NCBI RefSeq assembly: GCF_000250985.1
Contig: NW_013524646.1
Span: 186,001 to 250,000, forward strand
Length of the DNA: 64,000 nucleotides
Reading direction: 5' to 3'
Origin: Nematocida parisii ERTm1
Taxonomy: Eukaryota; Microsporidia
A program made the translations under genes and the position numbers. Position 1 is the first letter of the stretch, and the number at the start of each line of letters is the position of its first letter. Shown one piece after another: positions 1-10,114 of this stretch. Under the pieces are notes generated by a model. It was not told where the DNA came from and did not search any database. It saw only the letters and a list, made by a program, of their open reading frames with translations.

Positions 1-1
1 G

Positions 2-913
2 CAAACAGAGCAGGCTCCCATCCCAAAGAAATTCCAGAGCTTGAATCTAAACTGGGTGAAGGGGTTTCTCAATCTTAAGAGAACTTGTTATGTAAGCAGC
101 CTTCTTCAATCAGTTCTGTCAATTGAAGTATTTATACAGAACTTATTAGAAGTGAACCACTCTATGAATGGGTGCAAGAGCACTGAGTGCATTTTGTGCT
201 CGCTTAATAGAATACTTTTCCAAATGTATAACAGCACCAGTGGGTATGTGGACATATCAGAGCTAATTAAAATATTCTGGGAAAATAATCCAGCATTTGC
301 AAAGAGTGAATACCAAGATGTACAGGAGTTTTTCATGTTTCTAAGCTCACAAGTACACGGTCTACTTGAGTGTAATCCAGCAGCAGACAAAAAATGTGCA
401 ATCCACAATACATTTGGTGGTGTGTTTATGTCCAGTATAATATGTGACTGTTCATTTACTGAAGTAATGACTGAACCATTCACATCCATAAGTATGGACA
501 TATTCGGAGGCACTCTTGAAAGCACATTAGATAAATACTTCCAAGAAGAAAAAGTTGTTATTCATAAAGAATGTAAATGCGGTAATACAGAATCATACAC
601 TAAAAAAGTAGAAATAAAAACTCTGCCAAATGTTCTGTGCCTGCACCTCAAGAGATACCAAGTGCAGAATAAGACGATATCAAAGATAGATACGGTTGTA
701 TCATATCCAGAAGAACTCACAGTGGGAGGCAAAGTATTTACACTCTCATCAACTATTATGCACAGTGGTGAAATAGATTCAGGACATTATATTGCTTATA
801 CAAGAAGAAACAGTCAATGGTACTTGACTAATGATGAGGAAATAATCAGAGTTTCATTAGTATATTTGCTAAATAAACCTGTTTATATTCTATTCTATAC
901 ATTAAATGCATAA
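2..913 (+). CDS. Ubiquitin carboxyl-terminal hydrolase (USP family), 5' end missing
   Basis: A cysteine protease that removes ubiquitin from proteins. The frame is open to the left edge with no ATG in the visible part, so the N-terminus lies outside the window. The Cys box is present: catalytic Cys codon at 86-88, in the context RTCYVSSLLQS, with an Asn five residues before it as in the family's oxyanion hole. The His box HSGEIDSGHYIAY has its catalytic His codon at 785-787 and is followed by WYLTNDEEI, which supplies the third catalytic residue. Two CxC pairs (CDC near 450, CKC near 575) match the zinc-binding fingers of USPs. The visible part is about 303 residues, enough for an almost bare catalytic domain. 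I cannot assign a specific orthologue. Confidence 0.9.
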   Translation, partial: QTEQAPIPKKFQSLNLNWVKGFLNLKRTCYVSSLLQSVLSIEVFIQNLLEVNHSMNGCKSTECILCSLNRILFQMYNSTSGYVDISELIKIFWENNPAFAKSEYQDVQEFFMFLSSQVHGLLECNPAADKKCAIHNTFGGVFMSSIICDCSFTEVMTEPFTSISMDIFGGTLESTLDKYFQEEKVVIHKECKCGNTESYTKKVEIKTLPNVLCLHLKRYQVQNKTISKIDTVVSYPEELTVGGKVFTLSSTIMHSGEIDSGHYIAYTRRNSQWYLTNDEEIIRVSLVYLLNKPVYILFYTLNA

Positions 914-1240
914 GAGATGTATACCAACATATATGTCTACTATATTATAAACAGGTCAGTCAGAATAATCCAATAATTAAATGCTACATGAATTTGTTTT
1001 TCAAATTATATTTTTATATTTATGTAAAAAGAAATAATTTATATTTCTGAATATACTAAAAAATCATTTTATTTCCTGCTATTATTATATTGTGCTATAA
1101 ACCCGGAAATTTATCTCTATGATATATTTATGATGAGATATAACCCGAATTCTTATAAAATAGATAATAATAGTCAAATTAATAAGAGTTACAAGTTTTT
1201 TCAGGTTATATCTAAGATTTAATTATTTTTATACAATTAT
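914..1240. other. Intergenic, no gene seen
   Basis: AT-rich spacer between two convergent genes. It holds one exact TAACCCGA motif at 1141-1148 inside GATATAACCCGAATTC. No RNA gene or small ORF is visible. Confidence 0.6.
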
Positions 1241-2050
1241 TCATTTGTATATGCTTTTGATAGATTTAAGCATTATCAAACTATTAGTACTATAACTATA
1301 TATAAGCACAATAAGACATAATATTATTACATTAATATAATGTATACCAATAATAGTCTTTAAAATAGCTAACTTTTTAGATCTACGAGTTTGAAATATT
1401 AAATATAGTGTTGTGCACATAAACATTACAGCAGATACTATAGGCAGACTCTGTGCAGTGGTTTTTATGATTCCATAATATTTTGTGCATTCAAAAATAT
1501 TTGGTAGTTCTATAATACCATAGAAGATAAGGCCTGCAACCATATATATCATTGCTGTTAATATGATATATACTATCGTGTTTCTTATCTTATATTTAGA
1601 ATGTTCCAATACATAAATCATAGGAATAAAAAACACGCATGCCCATGCACATATCCATATAACGTAGCATAAAAGCCTAACAATATAAAACCATGCAATT
1701 ACAATATTATATATTATATTTGGATTGTTGTTATGTACTTTAAACAAGAATTTAAATATTGTATTTTCAATTTTAGACAACCCACTAAATATTAATAAAA
1801 AGCAGGCCACAATTAGAATATACTTCGCATAGTATTTTAATAGCCAGCTCAAGCTCATTGGTACGGTGTAATAAGTATTTTCACTATTATTGGTTTTTTT
1901 TGCATCTTTTGAATTATTTAATGAATATGTTTCTACCAAACTAGCTACAATAGGCATTACACTCCATGGATGTGTTAGAGCTAACCTGTGCAGCCGCAAT
2001 AATAGTATGCTTATTCTTTTAGCAACTGGCATCTCTTCGTTTTGATCCAT
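1241..2050 (-). CDS. Multi-pass membrane protein, tandem paralogue A
   Basis: Function unknown. The 269-residue protein has a short polar N-terminus and about five or six hydrophobic segments (roughly residues 75-95, 115-150, 158-182, 195-220 and 232-255). It is clearly related to the next gene on the same strand. Shared blocks include the start (VAKRI/VAKRV then LTHPW/VTHPS), NTIVYIILTAMIY, GIIELPN and TKYY. Its ATG is preceded by TTTTTTGCTTAAAAAAAT, also present in the paralogue, so the duplication included the start region. There is no cleavable signal peptide and no catalytic motif. It looks like a lineage-specific membrane family. It is a real gene because similarity with its neighbour is at the protein level and continues over most of its length. 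Confidence 0.8.
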   Translation of the reverse strand: MDQNEEMPVAKRISILLLRLHRLALTHPWSVMPIVASLVETYSLNNSKDAKKTNNSENTYYTVPMSLSWLLKYYAKYILIVACFLLIFSGLSKIENTIFKFLFKVHNNNPNIIYNIVIAWFYIVRLLCYVIWICAWACVFFIPMIYVLEHSKYKIRNTIVYIILTAMIYMVAGLIFYGIIELPNIFECTKYYGIIKTTAQSLPIVSAVMFMCTTLYLIFQTRRSKKLAILKTIIGIHYINVIILCLIVLIYSYSTNSLIMLKSIKSIYK

Positions 2051-2281
2051 TTTATTTTTTTAAGCAAAAAACTCATTTTATATTTTTCGATATAACCCAA
2101 ATTTGTAAATAGTATTTATAAAGCATTATTTTTTGATGAGTTTTTACAAAGTTAATAATATAAGTTGCAATCATAGAATTAGTCAACAAAATACTTTAAT
2201 CTTTATTGAAATTTGAATGTAATATACGAGCAAAGCCAATTTCAAATTATTTTAACACAATATGTTAATAATAACTTTGAT

Positions 2282-3181
2282 TTAATTCATAATACTGTAT
2301 TTATGTAAACATTCAGATAATTCATTCACTACTATATTTATAGTAGTGCTAGCGTACAGTAAAATATTAGTATTATATTTATATATAAATATACAAAGAT
2401 ATAATAGAATTATACTAGACCAGCATACAACAAGTATCCAGTTTCTAATACTGTAGTCATCAATAGTGTCCTTTTTAGGCATGACAGATAAGAGTACGGT
2501 TATAAACGCCACAGCAGATAGCATAGGTAAATATTGTACGATAGTTGCTATCGCTTCATAATATTTTGTGCTTTCTAAAACATTTGGTAGTTCTATAATA
2601 CCAGAGAAGATAAAGCCTGCATCCGTATATATCATTGCTGTTAATATGATATATACTATCGTGTCTCTTATAGTAGATTTTAAATAGTTCATTTTATAAT
2701 TCATGCGAAAAAAGAATAGTCTAATATCTATATAATAATAAACTATAGAAATTATACATTCAAACACTCTAAATACGAATATATAAATATATATTCCCCA
2801 AATTAAAAATGTACTGATTTTAACTAGTCCAATTGGAATAATATACAATATATTTGAACTGTTTTCGTATGCTTCAAATAAGAATTCTAGGACTGTATTT
2901 GTCATTTTAGACATTCCATTAAATGCGAATAAAGCGCCAACTGAAACTAGAACAGCCTTTATATAGTATATCAGCAACCCGAAAAAATCCATCTTTAGGA
3001 GGTAATCTTCATCACCAGTAATATTTCTTGTAATATGTCGAGGGGGCTTTGTATAGTATAATTTTTTAAAGTTGTCTCGAATGGGAATTACAGTCGATGG
3101 ATGTGTTACCAAAAAGCTGCATATGTATATTAATACTGATTTTACTCTTTTAGCAACTGTTGTTTCTTTACTTTGATTCAT
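2282..3181 (-). CDS. Multi-pass membrane protein, tandem paralogue B
   Basis: This 299-residue protein is the partner of the gene at 1241-2050. The open frame extends 20 codons further upstream but only to a TTG. I chose the ATG at 3181 (MNQSKETTVAKRV) because it aligns with the paralogue's start (MDQNEEMPVAKRI) and both share the same T-rich and GCTTAAAAAAA leader. The central region is about 30 residues longer than in paralogue A. Roughly six hydrophobic segments are visible. Function unknown. The spacer between the two genes (2051-2281) has no gene and holds a degenerate copy of the TAACCC motif (TATAACCCAAATTT near 2091). Confidence 0.8.
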   Translation of the reverse strand: MNQSKETTVAKRVKSVLIYICSFLVTHPSTVIPIRDNFKKLYYTKPPRHITRNITGDEDYLLKMDFFGLLIYYIKAVLVSVGALFAFNGMSKMTNTVLEFLFEAYENSSNILYIIPIGLVKISTFLIWGIYIYIFVFRVFECIISIVYYYIDIRLFFFRMNYKMNYLKSTIRDTIVYIILTAMIYTDAGFIFSGIIELPNVLESTKYYEAIATIVQYLPMLSAVAFITVLLSVMPKKDTIDDYSIRNWILVVCWSSIILLYLCIFIYKYNTNILLYASTTINIVVNELSECLHKYSIMN

Positions 3182-3914
3182 TTTTTTAAGCAAAAAAATT
3201 GCAAATAACTTATTATCATGCCATGCTGGTGACAACTGCAACGTCTCTGTGTAGTATTACACTAATTTTCTGGCACGGCAATGCAGATAAATTATATTTT
3301 TTGATTAGTTATTTATTGCTTTCGTCTGTTACCTGTGTCTTCTGAGGTATATAAAATAAATTTAATTTATCTAGAAATGTCGGATATTACGCTTATAAAT
3401 ATTATTTCTGACGGGTTTTTACAAATTTAGTAATATTAAATTTATTTATACTAGTAAAGGATATATTCCATTCCAAACAATATTATACTAAATAGATAAA
3501 GACAATTAGTAAAAAAGACAATGGGAAAACCTCTCTTTATTTCTATCTTATTTGTCTGGCCATATGTATATGTAGACGTATTACCATGAAAATACTTGGT
3601 TTCTTTATCATTGACTCTTTACTATTTGCTGGTATAAGTGATACATAAATAATCTGTATTTTATTTGGTATTCTTAATAGTACTACGCCAATTTGTCTGA
3701 CTGTGTGTGAGTATTCTTACTATTTATCTAGTATTAGAGTCTGTGCGTATGGCAGTGTATACACATAGTTGTTACTTCTTAAATAGCTAATGTTTATGGT
3801 CTCTAGGCGTATAAATATTAATAATTGGTTTAATACATTTTTGGAGTATTTTTATAAACGAAATAATTTGAACTTCTTAGAGAAGGATATAATTCGATAT
3901 TTTTTATATTTTTA
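3182..3914. other. Long AT-rich spacer, no gene seen
   Basis: This 733-bp region separates the membrane paralogues from the SRP68-like gene. The stretch around 3395-3445 (TTTCTGACGGGTTTTTACAAA and on) resembles the spacer of the paralogue at about 2140-2170, so the tandem duplication probably included upstream DNA. The longest ATG frames are about 20 codons. No tRNA-like box A/B pair seen. Confidence 0.5.
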
Positions 3915-4832
3915 ATGACTGAGTTTATAGGATTTGGAAAAGTCTTGAGAAGATGCAAGTTAGATGGAATAATTGGCCTGGTGGTTGGATCCCCATCACA
4001 GCTAGAAATAAGAAATACTCGAGCAATGGAAATTTTGAGGGGGATGATGAAGCAACCAGAGAATTCTGGCTTAACCACTTATATGCAAATAGAGTGGGAA
4101 TTTTTAAAAGCGAGAGAAAAGTATTTGAAGACTGGCAAGTTGAAGTCATCTCTTCTAAAGCGGGCACTTCATATTGCAAAGGATAAGTGTGGAGGAGACA
4201 GTGATTTTGTTCAGTTTATAGATTTACGCTGCAAGGCATATACTGCCTATGCCAATGTAAAAACTGACAAAGAAATAATTAAGCAAATGAATGAGATTGT
4301 AGAAAAGGTTTCAATAAAGCCAGTGAGAAACACACTTTTAACAGAAATGGCACCATCTGCAGAGTATTCATACACGTTTGAAGGTGTTCCTTTAGTGTTC
4401 CATGATGAGGATATTATGAAGCAGTTTAAAGAGATGAACTACAAGAACGTTATTAGAAAATTACGGGGTAAAAGTGATTTTGACTCAATGATTGTAGCTG
4501 CAGTTGCGAGAGTAGAGAAGTTCAGAGATGGAATGCAGAGACTAGAAAAACAAAATGACAAAACATCAAAGAAAACCTTGCTAAGGTACATGTCCCAATG
4601 GAATTCTATATACACTACAACTATTGACTTGTTTTCTGCCAATTATATGGATGAAGATTATCTGCATAAAATCAACAAGGAGATATCTTACATCCCGCAG
4701 AACAGCTCCATTTTATTCCATCCTGTTACATATGACATCTCTTCTCTATATGTAGATATGCCACAAGAAACTCCCACACGCTCTGCTGGCCTGTCTGGTA
4801 TGCTGAGCAGAATGAGTCTCTTTAGGCGCTAG
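3915..4832 (+). CDS. SRP68-like subunit of the signal recognition particle
   Basis: SRP68 is a core protein of the signal recognition particle, which takes ribosomes making secreted proteins to the ER. The 305-residue product has a basic N-terminus (KVLRRCK), a helical segment with a long charged stretch (EWEFLKAREKYLKTGK then LLKRALHIAKD), the block LRCKAYTAYANV, and the block RNTLLTEMAPSAEYSYTF. Together these match in order the SRP68 N-terminal region, where a basic RNA-binding start is followed by repeated helices, a QAYTAYL-type block and an ISPNIRYC-type block. It is about half the length of fungal or animal SRP68, as expected for a reduced genome. The ATG is preceded by a T-rich tract. 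The identification rests on motif order, not on a catalytic signature. Confidence 0.55.
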   Translation: MTEFIGFGKVLRRCKLDGIIGLVVGSPSQLEIRNTRAMEILRGMMKQPENSGLTTYMQIEWEFLKAREKYLKTGKLKSSLLKRALHIAKDKCGGDSDFVQFIDLRCKAYTAYANVKTDKEIIKQMNEIVEKVSIKPVRNTLLTEMAPSAEYSYTFEGVPLVFHDEDIMKQFKEMNYKNVIRKLRGKSDFDSMIVAAVARVEKFRDGMQRLEKQNDKTSKKTLLRYMSQWNSIYTTTIDLFSANYMDEDYLHKINKEISYIPQNSSILFHPVTYDISSLYVDMPQETPTRSAGLSGMLSRMSLFRR

Positions 4833-4860
4833 TAGAAATAGTGAATATTTTTTCATACTT

Positions 4861-5352
4861 ATGTTTCTGTCTACAACAAAGAACAGACTCTCAAAAGCAA
4901 TAACAAAACAGATTAAATCTCAATTTGCAGCGGATCTGTCAACCTTACTGGGGAAAGAGGAAGTGCTAGAAACAATTAAAACAGAAGACAAAGACATGTT
5001 TGTGCTGCGCAACAATACGCCCATATTTAAAGTTTCTGGGAATTCTTTTATCCCTCTTGTAAAATGTGTGCACATTGTACCGGACATTCTACCACGAGTG
5101 GTTGTTGACACAGGAGCAATAAAGTACTTAATTAATGGAGCAGACCTCATGGCGCCAGGTCTACTACACAGTACATCCGAGTACCCATCTGTTTCAGTAG
5201 AAGATGTTGTGGCAGTATATGGGCATGGCAAAACCAATGCATTAGCTGTTGGAATAGTTGCCATGGATAACGAACAAGTAAATACTCAGAAAACAGGAAT
5301 GGCTATTAAGCTAATTAACAGGCTGGGAGACAAAATTTACTCACACGCTTAG
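4861..5352 (+). CDS. TMA20: MCT-1/Tma20-type PUA-domain translation factor
   Basis: MCT-1 (Tma20 in yeast) works with DENR/Tma22 in recycling 40S subunits and reinitiation. The 163-residue length is close to the family's about 180. The C-terminal half is a PUA RNA-binding domain: VVDTGAIKYLINGADLMAPGL (residues about 81-101) is the family's hallmark block, followed by VEDVVAVYGHGKTNALAVGIV. The N-terminal half (about 1-75) corresponds to the MCT-1 N domain, with IPLVKCVHIVPDILPRV before the PUA. It starts 28 bp after the SRP68-like gene, same strand. Confidence 0.88.
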   Translation: MFLSTTKNRLSKAITKQIKSQFAADLSTLLGKEEVLETIKTEDKDMFVLRNNTPIFKVSGNSFIPLVKCVHIVPDILPRVVVDTGAIKYLINGADLMAPGLLHSTSEYPSVSVEDVVAVYGHGKTNALAVGIVAMDNEQVNTQKTGMAIKLINRLGDKIYSHA

Positions 5353-5579
5353 AATAAATCTATCTTATTGAACTGCATTGTATTTATGAATATATAATAT
5401 TTCCATTTTTCAATAAAATTATTCCTAATAGTTTTTATAATGTACCCAAAAGCTCTCAGAATACCGCATAAAATAGACAAATTTATAATTTTCTTATAGT
5501 AATAGTATTATGCTTAAGAAGTGAATTTTTATAGGAGAAATAAAACAATAGTTATTTATACTCTGAATCACTCTAGAAT

Positions 5580-8500
5580 CTACAAATTCAATGTGTAACT
5601 TCTAAAGATAATATCACAAATATCATAATGTATACCAAGTTTAGATTTTGTATAATTAGTGTTTTTTACGCTTATAACAATGTCTGTCATTCCTTCAATA
5701 TTATTTATAATGGGAACATACTTATCTATAGACATGGTTAGTTGGTTTTTTAGTTTACTTATGAAGTGTCTAATAGTAGGGCATATAATGGGGAATGTAC
5801 CGGTTTCATTTTCATTTACTTTATTTCCAACTAATAATCCATAGCAAACCATATCCATAAACTCGGATTTTCGTTTCAGCATATTTAGAAATAAGTTAAG
5901 AGTGCGGTTTTTAGAGTTACTGCTGATTGAAGATTCACTACTGGAATTAGCGAAACTATGGCTTAAATCTAAGCAGTAATTAGTGTATTCTTCAATGGAT
6001 GTCGGCAAATGAGTCAGCCACTCTAAAATAACCTCATTTTCATTATCGGTTTCTTGTATAATATTCATGCTATAGCACCCACAATCTTCATATTTGCTCA
6101 TAAGACCAATTATAAAGAAATCAGTATAGTAATTCTTTATATATACAAAAGTATTATTTAGCTCAATTATTCTATATGGCTTAATAAATCGGGTTATTTC
6201 TTTAATAAGGTAGTGCAAAAACTCAACAGGAACAAGGTCTGTGTATGAGTCAATCTGCTTTACTTCATATTTGGTGGTTTTTAACCAATACGGGCTTAAA
6301 TGCACTGCAGATGATATAAACTTTGAGAAAAACAAAGGAATTCTTGGCTTTATTCCGTTTTTATCATCTTCTATCTGTTTTCTATTTTGGATTTCTAATT
6401 TACTAATAGCGAGGATTTTATCTGTGTATATATCCATGCTTATAGTATTAAACTGCACAAAAACAAACTCTGTGGTTTTTATGTTCTCTTCTATGTGGTA
6501 GAATATAACATCGTGCTTCAAATTGTGCATATCCAGCATTGTTTTGCTCAGAGTAATATCATCGCTTATTAAAGACCAGGTTTTTCTATTTCGGTTATAT
6601 TTGAATGGGTATACATTATTAGTGAATGGTGAGTCTTCAGGAGTTTGAATGCCAAATGTACTTTTCAAGTGCTCTACTATATCCTTAATGGTGTGAACAT
6701 ACAGATATTCTATAGTGCCGTTCGTTTTAGAGGTATAAAATGGAAGGTGCACAACATGCACTCTGTGCCTTGTGTTGTCTACAAACTGAATATGATAGTG
6801 GTGGTGAAAAGACAGTTGTACAGCAGTGTAGTTGCCAATGCAATATGTAAGTGGTTCACATATTCTTCTAAGTTTTTTGTCCACTCCCTTATAGTTAATT
6901 TCTTTTTTTATAATCTTTATTCTGCACTTCACATACATCTGCGAAACAATAGTCTCTTTTCCCAGGAACAGCATTCTGTAGTTAGAAGGAACAGGCGTGT
7001 GCTTCTTGTTGAATACAAATTCTGGCCGGTCCTTCTGGGTTTTTATTGGCAAGACTGATTCTGAAATGTCCGTTGTTGAACTGCCAAACGATTTTTTTAA
7101 AATATCTTGTTTAGTCATGCAGTAAATGGCACTAACATAGTTATAAAACATACAAAATACCCTATAGATTTCTATGTACATCTGTGTATCGGTATATGTG
7201 TACCAGTCATACTTAATAGCTAGCCGCTCTATTGCGGCATATGAAAAAAACATTGAATTCATATCTCCTTGCGTTTTATCAGATAAGTAACAGACAATCA
7301 TGAGGCATTCTAAAAACTTGGGCTTGTCCTGTAGCTTTAAACCAGGTATATCTTTGTCTATTTCTAGTACATTGCATTTTATATCTTCAAGCATAGACCT
7401 TGGCATGTAAAACAAATCTTCATATATTTCAGGTATGCCCAAAATTGCATGCAGTTGTCTTTTTAACTTTGTTTCTTTTGATAAATTGCCACCTATTTCT
7501 TTATTTAGAAAATATGCAATATAGAAAATACTCTCAGCGCACCATCCTATATTTAGCTCTCTTTTAATATAAATATTGCCCAGCGCCATCGCGTGCAAAA
7601 CAGAGCTTTTTTTCTTACACGAGGCACCTTCAAAAAATGGCCTATAGTAAGAGGGCGTGTTTTTAAGCAGGTACTCATATAAATCATACATAAATCCACT
7701 GTAATAAGGCAGCCCAACTGGGGCAAAAATAGAATCTGCAACTTCTTTGTTCCTTGAAAGTTCTTCAAGATTAAAAATAAGCTTTACTATATCATGCCCT
7801 TTACACTCATAGAGCACCATCCATAAAGTCTTTTTTGACTTTACAAAATCTCTCATAACAGGCCGAAGATTTCCATATCTATAATCAGACAACTTGGTGC
7901 TGTCATGTATTTTCTTATTCTTCTGCATAGATCTATTTTTGCTTGCGTATGATCGAGATTTATATCTCTTCATACTACTCATAAGATTGGTATACTCTGT
8001 AGAATAATTTTTTACAACAATTGTTTCTAATTGAGCTGCATCTGTATTCACTCCCATACTAGCACAGATCTCTATAAGTTCAGAATTAATGTCTTGATTG
8101 CTATTTGTATTTAATTCTAGATTCTTGCTGGTACTTGCTATGGATGGAGTGATTTTTATATTTTGTAATATATTAATCTTAGGTTCTTTGCCCAATCCCG
8201 TGCATAATTTTTTTCTTTCACTGCACATGTCTTCTATATTTATATTAGAATAATTAATACTCGTTTCTGTAGCTGTATCTGTATATCCAGTGTCTGTATA
8301 CTCATTGCCTGTATTCACATATGTATTATTATCTGGGATAGTCTGCATTATAACATAAGAAGGTGCTTCTTTCGCAATACCAGAATATAATTCAGAATAA
8401 GTTAATGGTTCCGTTTTTTCCTCGTTTTCCCATGTATTATATGCAGTATTTGGTACATACTCTATATAACTCGAAGATGGCCCCGCTGTGTTTAAATAAG

Positions 8501-8924
8501 AATCATTTATCTGTGCCTGTGTATGCTCCTCTATATTCTGGTATGATGTATTATCCGTACTTGTACATGGCAAATCAGACCAACTATAATATGGTGCTTC
8601 AGGTGGTGCGTATTCTGTATTATTTACACACGAGTGCTCTATATCGCACGCCCCTAAATAATAATCAGATGTTATCTCATTAGTATATCCATGTGAATAT
8701 GTATTATACATACTATCAAGTGTGTTTTGTGTATAATATGTATTCATCTCATCTGAGTGCTCTATAGGTATTAATCCATCTATATTTTCAGTATAACTGT
8801 CTGAGATTTGATATATAGGTTCCTCAGGCGCTGTGCATATAATTATTCTATTAAGCTTAGTGTATAAGTATGTTATTATTAATATTATAAATATTTTCTT
8901 CCTTTTCCCTCTCATTATCTTCAT
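5580..8924 (-). CDS. Large secreted or membrane-anchored protein with Tyr/Thr/Asn-rich N-terminal region
   Basis: I do not recognise a family. The 1,114-residue protein begins with a basic stretch (MRGKRKK) and a hydrophobic segment (about residues 11-30) that looks like a signal peptide or signal anchor. Residues about 35-300 are of low complexity, rich in Tyr, Thr, Asn, Ser and Glu, with many short YT-, NT- and TDT-type patterns. A basic patch follows (about 315-345, KRYKSRSYASKNRSMQKNKK). The remaining 770 residues look globular, with several Cys and conserved-looking hydrophobic blocks such as a HHHYHIQF run. Architecture (signal sequence, disordered acidic/Tyr-rich linker, large globular part) suggests export. 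Large lineage-specific families of this size are known in Nematocida; membership here is a guess. The TAACCCGA motif lies about 120 bp upstream. Confidence 0.75.
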   Translation of the reverse strand: MKIMRGKRKKIFIILIITYLYTKLNRIIICTAPEEPIYQISDSYTENIDGLIPIEHSDEMNTYYTQNTLDSMYNTYSHGYTNEITSDYYLGACDIEHSCVNNTEYAPPEAPYYSWSDLPCTSTDNTSYQNIEEHTQAQINDSYLNTAGPSSSYIEYVPNTAYNTWENEEKTEPLTYSELYSGIAKEAPSYVIMQTIPDNNTYVNTGNEYTDTGYTDTATETSINYSNINIEDMCSERKKLCTGLGKEPKINILQNIKITPSIASTSKNLELNTNSNQDINSELIEICASMGVNTDAAQLETIVVKNYSTEYTNLMSSMKRYKSRSYASKNRSMQKNKKIHDSTKLSDYRYGNLRPVMRDFVKSKKTLWMVLYECKGHDIVKLIFNLEELSRNKEVADSIFAPVGLPYYSGFMYDLYEYLLKNTPSYYRPFFEGASCKKKSSVLHAMALGNIYIKRELNIGWCAESIFYIAYFLNKEIGGNLSKETKLKRQLHAILGIPEIYEDLFYMPRSMLEDIKCNVLEIDKDIPGLKLQDKPKFLECLMIVCYLSDKTQGDMNSMFFSYAAIERLAIKYDWYTYTDTQMYIEIYRVFCMFYNYVSAIYCMTKQDILKKSFGSSTTDISESVLPIKTQKDRPEFVFNKKHTPVPSNYRMLFLGKETIVSQMYVKCRIKIIKKEINYKGVDKKLRRICEPLTYCIGNYTAVQLSFHHHYHIQFVDNTRHRVHVVHLPFYTSKTNGTIEYLYVHTIKDIVEHLKSTFGIQTPEDSPFTNNVYPFKYNRNRKTWSLISDDITLSKTMLDMHNLKHDVIFYHIEENIKTTEFVFVQFNTISMDIYTDKILAISKLEIQNRKQIEDDKNGIKPRIPLFFSKFISSAVHLSPYWLKTTKYEVKQIDSYTDLVPVEFLHYLIKEITRFIKPYRIIELNNTFVYIKNYYTDFFIIGLMSKYEDCGCYSMNIIQETDNENEVILEWLTHLPTSIEEYTNYCLDLSHSFANSSSESSISSNSKNRTLNLFLNMLKRKSEFMDMVCYGLLVGNKVNENETGTFPIICPTIRHFISKLKNQLTMSIDKYVPIINNIEGMTDIVISVKNTNYTKSKLGIHYDICDIIFRSYTLNL

Positions 8925-9059
8925 TCTTATAATTTCTGGTCACAAAAATAATTTTTATTTATGTACAGGAAATCCTTTGAAAATTTATTACTTTATTAAC
9001 GGCGATATAAGTATTAAAATAGAAAATTTCTGACAGCTTTAATTTCGGGTTATTTCGGA

Positions 9060-9761
9060 TTATTTATTCAAATATGATTCAATCTCTTCTGTAGTAAGTA
9101 AATGAACGCCTTCTTTCTTGCACACCATCACTTCACAGTTAGACTTGCTAATGGGGTCTTTCATTACAGACTTAAGAAGCATCAGAGTGCTATGTATTGT
9201 TTCTTCTATGCTTTTATCTTTATTATAAGTATTCTCTAGTTCTGCAGTGACTGCCTCAGCTGCAGATCCAATGGCTTTGGCCTTATACCCTCTGTACGTA
9301 CCAGATGCATCTAATGAGAATAGTCGTGGTTCACTGTCATACCCTGGGACAAGAATGGAAATACCAAATGGCCGACTGAATATTTTATTATCAGACTTAT
9401 CTGATGAAAAGTTCAGTGCAATCGATGCAAGGTATTGTGCGACCCCTTCAACTGGTATTTTTTCATTGTATATGAACTTGTGATTAATTGCATTGTCTCT
9501 TGCTTTAGTAATAATTGTTCGGGCATCTCCACTCAGCCCAGAAAATGCAAATCCACAGTGCTCGTATACTAAATGGTGCTTCTTTACACTGTCTGGTATC
9601 TGCAGATTAGTCACTATCTTCTTCTCTGAGACAACAACCACACCAGTCTCTATTTTTACTCCTATGGTAGTTGTTCCCAAAGAGGCAGCCTTCATTGCAT
9701 ATTCAAGTTGGTGTATTCTCCCATCTGTGCTGTACGCATTTACATTTCTTCCTGAGTTCAT
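9060..9761 (-). CDS. PUP2: 20S proteasome subunit alpha type 5
   Basis: A structural ring subunit of the 20S proteasome core. The N-terminus has the alpha-type signature (VNAYSTDGRIHQLEYAMKA). The block IFSRPFGISILVPGYD, the LDASGTYRGYKAKAIGSAAEA segment and the ending LLTTEEIESYL match alpha5 (Pup2/PSMA5) better than other alpha subunits: alpha5 has a Met-Ser-Arg-Pro-Phe-Gly block, an AIGSASEGA segment and a FTKEELE-type tail. Length 233 is close to the usual 240-260. The ATG follows TAAAATATTTTATATG, a typical start context in this window. TCGGGTTA at 9045-9052 lies just past its stop codon; TAACCCGA at 9865-9872 lies about 105 bp upstream. Confidence 0.9.
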   Translation of the reverse strand: MNSGRNVNAYSTDGRIHQLEYAMKAASLGTTTIGVKIETGVVVVSEKKIVTNLQIPDSVKKHHLVYEHCGFAFSGLSGDARTIITKARDNAINHKFIYNEKIPVEGVAQYLASIALNFSSDKSDNKIFSRPFGISILVPGYDSEPRLFSLDASGTYRGYKAKAIGSAAEAVTAELENTYNKDKSIEETIHSTLMLLKSVMKDPISKSNCEVMVCKKEGVHLLTTEEIESYLNK

Positions 9762-10114
9762 ATAAAATATTTTATTTGTTTGTTTCTTATATGTATTAAT
9801 TTACAAATTGTCATTTGTCTTCTCTCATATACTCAATGACACACAGACTGAATTCTTTTTATTATAACCCGAATTTCAATGGAATATCATTAGTTCTCCT
9901 TTATTTTAGTACGTTTTGTTAACTATACAGAAGTAATGCGATATAACAGCATTTATTCTGCTATGTATTCCTAAACCAGAAGACATCTAAGATTTTATTT
10001 TATGCTTTATATGGAAATTGCCTATATTTAGAGTGTTTCAGGCTATAAATAATCTCTGGTATAATTGTTACTTAAAGAACACATCTTTATTTCTATTGAA
10101 TTTTCAAGTTATTT
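9762..10114. other. Intergenic, one TAACCCGA motif
   Basis: This 353-bp spacer lies between the Ste24 stop and the proteasome alpha5 start, both genes on the minus strand. It contains TTATAACCCGAATTTC at about 9863-9878. Nothing else is seen. Confidence 0.6.
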
